Positions 58,103 to 64,000 of a stretch of 64,000 nt of DNA are shown here, piece by piece. The stretch is from positions 195,259,063 to 195,323,062 of the forward strand of contig NC_134397.1 in assembly GCF_050003625.1 (NCBI RefSeq). The letters run 5' to 3'. Positions within the stretch are counted from its first letter, which is position 1, and each line of letters begins with the position of its first letter. This DNA is from Haematobia irritans. Its lineage: Eukaryota; Arthropoda; Insecta; Diptera; Muscidae. The position numbers and the translations under genes are program-made. The notes under the pieces were generated by a model. The model was given only the letters and a program-made list of their open reading frames with translations, was not told the origin of the DNA and did no database searches.

Positions 58103-58606
58103 TGTTAAACTATGTTTAACGAAAATATAATTATGATACACGCCTGATATAACATATCTAAAACATGAATTGTATTTAAATGAAATTTTTTAATTATCTG
58201 AATGAATTTTAAATTTGTATTACTTTCCTATATAAGAAAATCTCTTTCTTACAAAAACGTAACTATACAGAAATTATTTATACACTATGGGAACTCTTTT
58301 TTTCGCAAGTGGATAAACAATTTCCCATATATGAGAAACTACTAAAATTACATCGCTTACCGCTGAATGTAATCAATCATGGCTTCCCCATTCTATGCTT
58401 ACCAACATATAGTCATTCCCATAAAAGAGAGTCTAGCGGTAAGACATACTAAACGACAATCAATAAACCCAACTTGAAATTCTGAAAAACAATTTTTGGT
58501 TCTTTTCTTTTATTTTCATATTGGGAACTTTTCTTTTTCTTTACAATCTGTGAGTAATATACAAAATTAATACAGTCCTATATCGTAAAACTCACAGAAC
58601 TGTACA
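58103..58606 (+). repeat. 3' LTR of the BEL element
   Basis: 504 bp, matching the 5' LTR throughout except one missing A. Followed by TAATT, the target duplication. Confidence 0.96.
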
Positions 58607-58611
58607 TAATT

Positions 58612-59215
58612 ACTGTAGTGTTTTTCAGGCTGAAATATTGGCAATAAGACTGGTGGTGAGATGTAATGTTCCAATATATACTCAGACAGTCAACCTGCAA
58701 TAAAATCCTTGGATTCTGTGTTCCTTAACTCGACGGCCGACTTAAACGGCCATCGACTGTCGCAAATCTCTCAATAAGATGGCTGAGCAGTACAATATTC
58801 ACCTAATATGGGGCCAGGCCATAGGAACATAAAGAGGAACTGCGAATACTCACCTTAAAGCGTAAGCGAATTTTAGGAGCATACAGTTTAAATTACTGGC
58901 GAACCTGGAAAATGTTAACATAAGCAGTCTGCTAATGTTTTTGGAAAAATCTGACTGGTTCAACAGAAGAAAATAATCGAGAAGTTTCAGCGGTTAATAT
59001 TAGAAATGCTAATATGTAATAGGTACTTTTAGTTAATGTGGTATGACAATGGACTGAATAGTCTCAGTGAACCTGAAACTTCATCGGGCTGCCACTTTAA
59101 CCTAACCCAACCTTGGACTAGAGTTAATAGTCTCCATGGGATGGAGACTATGAGGACTCTATATTACATATAACAAAAGAAAGTTGTGATTAATTTAATC
59201 AATCATAGGAAGATA
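58612..59215 (+). pseudogene. Non-LTR RNase H relic, right part and 3' tail
   Basis: Continues the relic at 49057-49149 with YCSVFQAEILAIRL and, after a frameshift, a decayed GPGHRNI block. From about 58857 it has a C-terminal fragment and 3' untranslated tail with GGTATGACAATGGACTGAAT and GGGCTGCCACTTTAACCTAA. The last 350 bp are duplicated at 59448-59807. Confidence 0.8.
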
Positions 59216-59245
59216 TTGCAGGGGTTGTAACGACACCAATCAAAT

Positions 59246-59569
59246 ATGGTCCCAGTTAAGCTTAACCCTAAACTAGATATGCTAGTGTTGTCAAGACGTC
59301 AGATATCACTCCTGATTTCAGCTATAACTGGTCGTCGTCTGATACGCGATTTTGCAAAAACTATTGGCGCGAACTGTATGAGCTGCCATGATGAGGAGGA
59401 AAAGGAACCAATTAACCACCTCTTGTGTGAGTGTCCTGCATTTTGTGTAAGGCGTAAGCGAATTTTAGGAGCATACGGCTTTAGATTACTAGCGAACCTG
59501 GAAAATGTTAACTTAAGCAGTCTGCTAATGTTGCTGGAAAAATCTGACTGGTTCAACAGAAGAAAATAA
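59246..59569 (+). pseudogene. C-terminal fragment of a non-LTR polyprotein
   Basis: The frame contains a Cys/His cluster typical of the end of insect LINE ORF2 proteins (MSCHDEEEKEPINHLLCECP) followed by AFCVRRKRILGAYGF. The upstream RT and RNase H are not attached. The 3' half matches 58857 onward. The host-like look of the 107-residue ORF is misleading. Confidence 0.82.
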
Positions 59570-59807
59570 TCGAGAAGGTTAAGCGGTTAATATTAGAAAT
59601 GCTAATATGTAATAGGTACTTTTATTTAATGTGGTATCACAATGGACTGAATAGTCTAAGTGAGCCTGAAACTTAATCGGGCTGCCACTTTAACCTAACC
59701 TATCCTTGGACTAGAGTCAATAGTCTCCATGGGATGGAGACTATGAGGACTCTATATTACATATAACAAAATAACGTAATTAATTTAATCAATCATAGGA
59801 AGATATT
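59448..59807 (+). repeat. Second copy of a 350-bp direct duplication
   Basis: Matches 58857-59215 over its length with a few percent substitutions (CGTAAGCGAATTTTAGGAGC through TCAATCATAGGAAGATATT). Offset about 591 bp. Holds the 3' tail of the LINE family. Confidence 0.88.
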
Positions 59808-60469
59808 AGCCAAGCATTTATTTGGTGCACATACGAAAATTTAAAAATCTATAATATATCATTTATACCAGCATCATTTACCATTACACCAATCGGTGTT
59901 GGATAACTATCCATATCGAGTAATACGTATGTTAATAATTTTTCTGTGAGTGTAATTTCAATGTTCTTATTTGGTTCAACCTAACTAAATTCCGAACGAA
60001 TTTTAAATTCATGAATTCATAATTGCCCATTTTAGTAGTAGATGTCAATCATGGTTGATACCAAGTGTAAAGCATATGCTGTATACGCCGTAATGCCATA
60101 CATCTGCTTTCATTACATCGGTAGTGGTGATTGAAGAAAACTCAGTAAACATTTTGTTGATACATCAAATTGTTTGTGAAATTTAATTTATCAAAAAAAC
60201 TCGTGACTTGTGCAGAGGTATGTTTATATATGTTGGCAGAAGCCTGTGCTTATGTTTAATTAAAACTTCCCAATAAATCTACATTTCTCTTTTTTACTCA
60301 GCTGATTCATTTATTTTTTGAGGGTGTTGCATGTGTGTGTGTGTGTGTTAGTGGATACTGAAAACAATCAATCAAACGTCAAACAACTATCAATCATCCA
60401 TCCAACAGGGTGGACAAAAACTTTGAAACCTTGAATAGTCAGTCGGGAGTCATTCAGTACAGCAGAGCC
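59808..60469 (+). promoter_or_regulatory. 5' flank and leader of the MADF gene
   Basis: No gene seen. Contains a (GT)n tract (about 60336-60348) and an in-frame open stretch before the ATG that starts at a GTG (60410); the ATG at 60470 is preferred. No TATA box stands out. Confidence 0.4.
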
Positions 60470-61289
60470 ATGTCTGAAAATGGTATGAAACTAACCGTTG
60501 GCCAAGCTGAAGAACGAAAATTATGCATTGAATTTTTAAACATGTATCGAACAATGCCATCACTATGGGATACATCTTCTCTCGAGTATCATGACAGAGG
60601 TTTGAAAATAGCAAATTACAATACGTTATTGCAGAAATTTCGAGAAATGGAACCTATGGCAAATCTAAAAGATATGAAGCGTAAAATTAATACTTTAAGA
60701 ACCAACTACAGACGTGAAGTGAAACGATTGAAAAATTGCAGGCTAGATGAAAAGGAAATTAGCCAATTGTATTATTTTGAAGCCTTGGATTTTCTACGAC
60801 ATAGTGACCATTTCAAAGAACCCTCGCCTAAACGACAAAAATTGAATTGTTCTTATCCCAGATACATAGAGGTGAGTTTCCTGTACCGTTGATATTTTTT
60901 AAATAGGGGTTTAATAAAACAATTCTTCATTCCAGACAAACCCAGACTTTAATACCACAAGTTACAAAGATGAATCCCATGATGGACTAGATGAACAATC
61001 TGTAGATCATGATACAAACGATTCGTATAAGCAACCTTCTGTGGATTATGAGCGTAATGATGTGCATAAAGAGGAATTGATAGATTTGAGAAAACCCGAA
61101 GTGGCAAACCAAGAACTAGACGATGACATAAATCGCCTTGGTCGTTTGTGGGTTTCTAAATTTCGTAAAATGGGAGAAAGGCAACAACTTTGGGCAGAGA
61201 AGTTTATCAATGAAATACTTTTGGAAGGCCAATTGGGTAATCTACATCGCCATAGTATAAAAATTATGGAAAATCCTGGAAAATCATAA
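60470..61289 (+). CDS. MADF-domain protein, probable transcription regulator
   Basis: Two exons, 60470-60871 and 60936-61289, joined by a 64-bp intron (AGAG/GTGAGT ... ATTCCAG/ACAAAC) in phase 0; 251 residues. Residues about 15-115 form a MADF domain, the Myb/SANT-like DNA-binding fold expanded in flies: the first helix has FLNMYRTMPSLWD, followed by YHDRGLKIANYNTLLQKF and INTLRTNYRREVKRL. The second exon starts acidic and disordered and ends with a predicted helix (RLWVSKFRKMGERQQLWAEK). No clear BESS motif is seen. The start was taken at the ATG in GAGCCATGTC; the frame continues upstream only to a GTG. An AATAAA at 61392-61397 fits the 3' end. It converges on Rad51. The specific ortholog is not recognised. 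Confidence 0.85.
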
Positions 61290-62398
61290 TACCATAGGCA
61301 ATAAGGGATATTTTATTTTAAGTTTGTTTAGTGTATAGAAATGTAAAAATCGTATATTAGTGCTGAAAGATTCGGCTTGGCCCATTCTTTTAATAAACAT
61401 GATTGTTGCAGTAGTATAGATATTTTTAATTTCTTATTATTATCTACAATATTTAGATCGTTGACAAGGAACCCCCTTGTTAAAGCCAAACCTAAACGAT
61501 GAGTCGCATTACCTTACCTGCAGTTTTACTCAATGTGAATACAAGCTACATAATATACCAAAAGCGCAACACAAAAGTGGATGATAACACAACACACTGT
61601 TACAACACAACAACCTGTTGAACCAGAGTAACTTTGGAACATAGAGAAATGACACCAGCATTATTAAGAGATAAACCATCGGTGAAAATATTTTTGCTGA
61701 TTGGGCGAAACTGGGATTACCCCATTGTATGCACGGCTAAAATGCAAACATAGCCATGGTTGACATGCTAACATGGCTCCCTACATATGTATATATAGGT
61801 TGGGTTTGGCAATATCTATGGATATAAGCTCGTATAGGCTATTAATCCTTAAGGATTAGATTAAAAAAATCAGTTTGGTAGATTTCTTAATGTTTTGTTA
61901 GTTAACACTTTCACAAGTTTTTCTATAGAAATAACATTTTGAAAAAATTTACTATAGAAGTACAAATTTGACAAAACTTTCTATAGAAGTAAAAATTTGA
62001 CAAATAATAGAATAAATAGAAATAAAATTTTAACAAAATTCGAAGAATGGAATGATTTGTTCATGACAGTCAAAAAATGAACTTAAGAATTATCGCCTTA
62101 GCTACCCAAAATTACTACAAAACCTCAGGAAAATTATTAGAAATATGCTGATGGTGAAATATAAGACCTAAAATGAGAATAGAATTCGCTCAACAAGTTT
62201 GTTTATATATATATTTTAAAATTAAATTTTTTCAAGTTAAATACCTTGTACGACAATTATGTACGAGCCAAAATATATTTATTCATTATAACATTCATTC
62301 GAAAACAAGTCTAAAATTCAAGTGTGGTAGCATTATATTAAATAAAAATGAATATTTTATCCTATAATCATAATCAAATAAATTGATTTGCATATTCA
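61290..62398. other. Intergenic between convergent genes; satellite remnant
   Basis: 3' region of the MADF gene with AATAAA at 61392-61397. A small degenerate stretch of the 29-bp satellite lies at about 61915-62040. For Rad51, a minus-strand AATAAA lies at 62278-62283. The frame 62173-62367 is low-complexity and not a gene. Confidence 0.55.
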
Positions 62399-63497
62399 TC
62401 AGTCCTTTACATCACCTATACCGTCTGGTTGTATAGCAAACATTGCTTCGGATTCAGGTAGACATGGAGAATCATAAATTTTACATATTCTGGTGTCACC
62501 ACGTCCTTTTCGCAACGACAAACGAGTTGTGGAAGCATGTGCTATTATATTACCACCAATGGGTTTCTTGGCATCAGCTTGGAACATAGCGGCTCCACCA
62601 TTTACTTCGGCAACAACTTGATTCGTTATAACCACAGCAACTCCAAATTCATCGGAAAGTCTTAACAGTAGGCGCAAAAATCGAGCTAAATGCATTTGCC
62701 GAGCGGCTAATTCACCGCGTCCAGCATAGTCTGTACGATAAAGTGCGGTTGCACTGTCCACTATTATTAAGGCATACCTATAAGGGAAACAGTTATCAAG
62801 TACACATTGCTTTCCACACATATATCCCAACATACCGAGATTCTGCCATCATAGCTGCTCCCTTCATCAATAATTGTGTCTGATGATCTGAATTGAATGC
62901 TCTAGCGCATGCAACATTGTCCAAAACGTCATCTTTAACCATTTTATAGCGATCAGCCATAGCAACTAATCTTTCAGGACGAAATGTACCCTCTGTATCT
63001 ATATATAAACACTTGCCCTCACCACCACCTTGACTGATGGGCAATTGGCACGTCACAGCAAGGGTATGACATAATTGAGTTTTTCCTGAGCGAAATTCAC
63101 CAAAGAGTTCTGTAATTGATCCGGTCTCTATACCACCACCTAAAAGTTTGTCCAATTCTTTGGATCCCGTCGTAAGCATTATAATTTCCGAACGTTTTTG
63201 ATAAAAACTCAAGGCTGAAGTAAAGCCCATAGGAACCAAACTCGAAGCGTGTTCGACAAGTTTATCAACTTTACTATCCGAAAAGCCTTTGAGAGCCAAA
63301 ATCTCTTTACGTGGAGCAAACGCCACAGATTCCACAGTATGAAATCCAGCATTTTTCAATCGTTCAATGTCATTGCTTGTTATGCCATTTACCTCTAGTT
63401 TTTTAATTGGTATTGGTCCACAATCCTCTTCTTCCTCCTCATCTACATCGGCGGTAGTAGCGGTAGCCAAGGATCTGTCCTTATCTTGATAATTCAT
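62399..63497 (-). CDS. Rad51: DNA recombinase Rad51 (spindle-A in Drosophila)
   Basis: Two exons, 63497-62836 and 62777-62399, with a 58-bp intron (ATCTCG/GTATGT ... CCTTATAG/GTATGC) splitting an Arg codon; 346 residues, close to the usual 336-340. It forms filaments on single-stranded DNA and drives strand exchange in homologous recombination and meiosis. Residues 1-30 are acidic and variable, about 32-85 form the helix-hairpin-helix DNA-binding domain ([16 protein letters not shown]), Walker A is GEFRSGKT (133-140; most family members have FRTGKT), Walker B is ALIIVD (223-228), followed by L1/L2 loop regions with [12 protein letters not shown]. The polymerization segment GFTSAL (91-96) is present. 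No break is seen. It converges on the MADF gene with about 1.1 kb between stops. Confidence 0.96.
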
Positions 63498-64000
63498 TGC
63501 GAAAGCGCAATTGTTTATCGATATATCAACGACAATAAAATATTTGCAGTATTTTGCCTTTGAATATTGAAATCCCGCTGTACTTCAATGACGTATTATT
63601 TTCACAACAATCAAGTCAACATTACACAAAAGAGCTCCAACGAAGAAAGAGAAAACGTTGTTATTGTGAATTAAGGTGGGTATTAAGTTCGAGTTTAAGG
63701 TGAGTATTAAGTTCGAGTTTAAGGTGAGTATTAAGTTCGAGTTTAAGGCCGGTACTCTGTTCGGTTTTCGCGTTGAAACTCCATACAAAATTAAAAAATG
63801 CGAAAAACTAGCGAAATTTTTCCATTTGTGGTACTTTGTTTTTTCGAGTTGAAAAACTGACGTTTATAGCATGGCGCCATTTGCAATGTGAATTAAGAAA
63901 TAATTTATTTATTAAAACTATTTGTGTGGGTTTATAACACAAACACGGATTATATTTTTGTTCCGAAACTATACAAAGGATCAAAGGAGCAGCAGATCAA
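63498..64000 (-). promoter_or_regulatory. 5' flank of Rad51; no other gene seen
   Basis: Upstream region on the minus strand. The stretch just before the ATG (context GCGCTTTCGCAATGAATTAT on the minus strand) contains TTATCGATATATCA, with the DRE-like core TATCGAT that is common in Drosophila proliferation and DNA-repair promoters; this is a motif match only. Confidence 0.4.
63673..63748. repeat. 24-bp minisatellite, three units
   Basis: AAGGTGAGTATTAAGTTCGAGTTT-type units start at 63673, 63697 and 63721, and a fourth start AAGG is at 63745. Two of the three units are identical. The ORF 63585-63788 is a translation of it. Confidence 0.93.

Larger units (their letters stand above)
49150..58606 (+). 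mobile_element. Complete BEL/Pao LTR retrotransposon
   Basis: 9457 bp with LTRs at 49150-49654 and 58103-58606, flanked by the 5-bp target duplication TAATT (49145-49149 and 58607-58611). The LTRs start TGTTAAAC and end TGTACA. Internal order: leader, gag-protease-RT-RNase H-integrase in a single frame (51940-57132), then a second gag/protease-like frame (57133-58074). A single frame with this order, the Pao-type RT and a 5-bp duplication identify BEL/Pao. LTR near-identity and the open pol frame indicate recent insertion. Confidence 0.97.

Noticed and set aside
59246..59569. Host zinc-finger gene
   Set aside because: The Cys/His cluster and the following tail match LINE ORF2 ends, and the 3' untranslated tail is shared with another copy.
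60410..60469. Upstream extension of the MADF protein
   Set aside because: The frame is open to a GTG at 60410, but there is no ATG before 60470, which has a good start context.

Overview
The window is AT-rich eukaryotic DNA from a higher fly, most likely a calyptrate of the muscid group (house, stable or horn fly type). The reasons are three host genes with dipteran relatives (a JASPer/LEDGF-like PWWP protein, a MADF-domain protein and Rad51/spn-A), short introns with GT..AG borders, a mariner relic of the irritans (Himar1-like) subfamily, and repeat families I associate with muscid genomes: the 29-bp TTTTCTATAGAAATAAAA satellite, the CCCTGCGCCACACTGTGGAA repeat and the GGTATCACAATGGACTGAAT tail. 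Species cannot be fixed by reading alone.

Layout. 1-2592: degenerate 29-bp satellite with two copies of a spacer. 2593-11171: nested mobile DNA, comprising a palindromic MITE, a complete DD41D mariner with an intact transposase gene, a DD37E element with perfect inverted ends but a broken transposase, and a composite repeat element with 29-bp and 154-bp internal arrays. 11172-19877: sparse region holding an hAT-type MITE with an exact 8-bp target duplication, a TATA-headed tandem array of small exon-like units (about 13.9-15.2 kb), two palindromic dispersed repeats and a 165-bp tandem array. 19878-24420: a dispersed repeat split by a Himar1-like mariner relic, then a DD41D relic split by a MITE. 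25.8-31.2 kb and 35.1-37.0 kb: large 29-bp satellite blocks. An isolated first coding exon of a minus-strand gene lies at 33071-33321. 40055-43973: nested copies of a roughly 785-bp terminal-inverted-repeat element, two of them nearly identical and inverted, followed by a second hAT MITE.

44347-46294 is the JASPer/LEDGF-like gene. From 47.2 to 59.8 kb lie a 5'-truncated non-LTR retrotransposon, a second non-LTR relic (RNase H region), and a complete, very young BEL/Pao LTR retrotransposon (49150-58606) inserted into that RNase H region with a TAATT duplication. The last 3.5 kb holds a two-exon MADF-domain gene (+) converging on a two-exon Rad51 gene (-).

The host genes are chromatin or nuclear factors with no operon-like relationship; most of the window records repeated transposon nesting. 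The most unusual features are (1) an extra zinc-knuckle and protease-like module downstream of the BEL integrase, in the same frame as pol after a single TAA, with the protease catalytic Asp changed to Asn; (2) the tandem mini-exon array; and (3) the long near-perfect inverted repeat at 40.8-42.8 kb.
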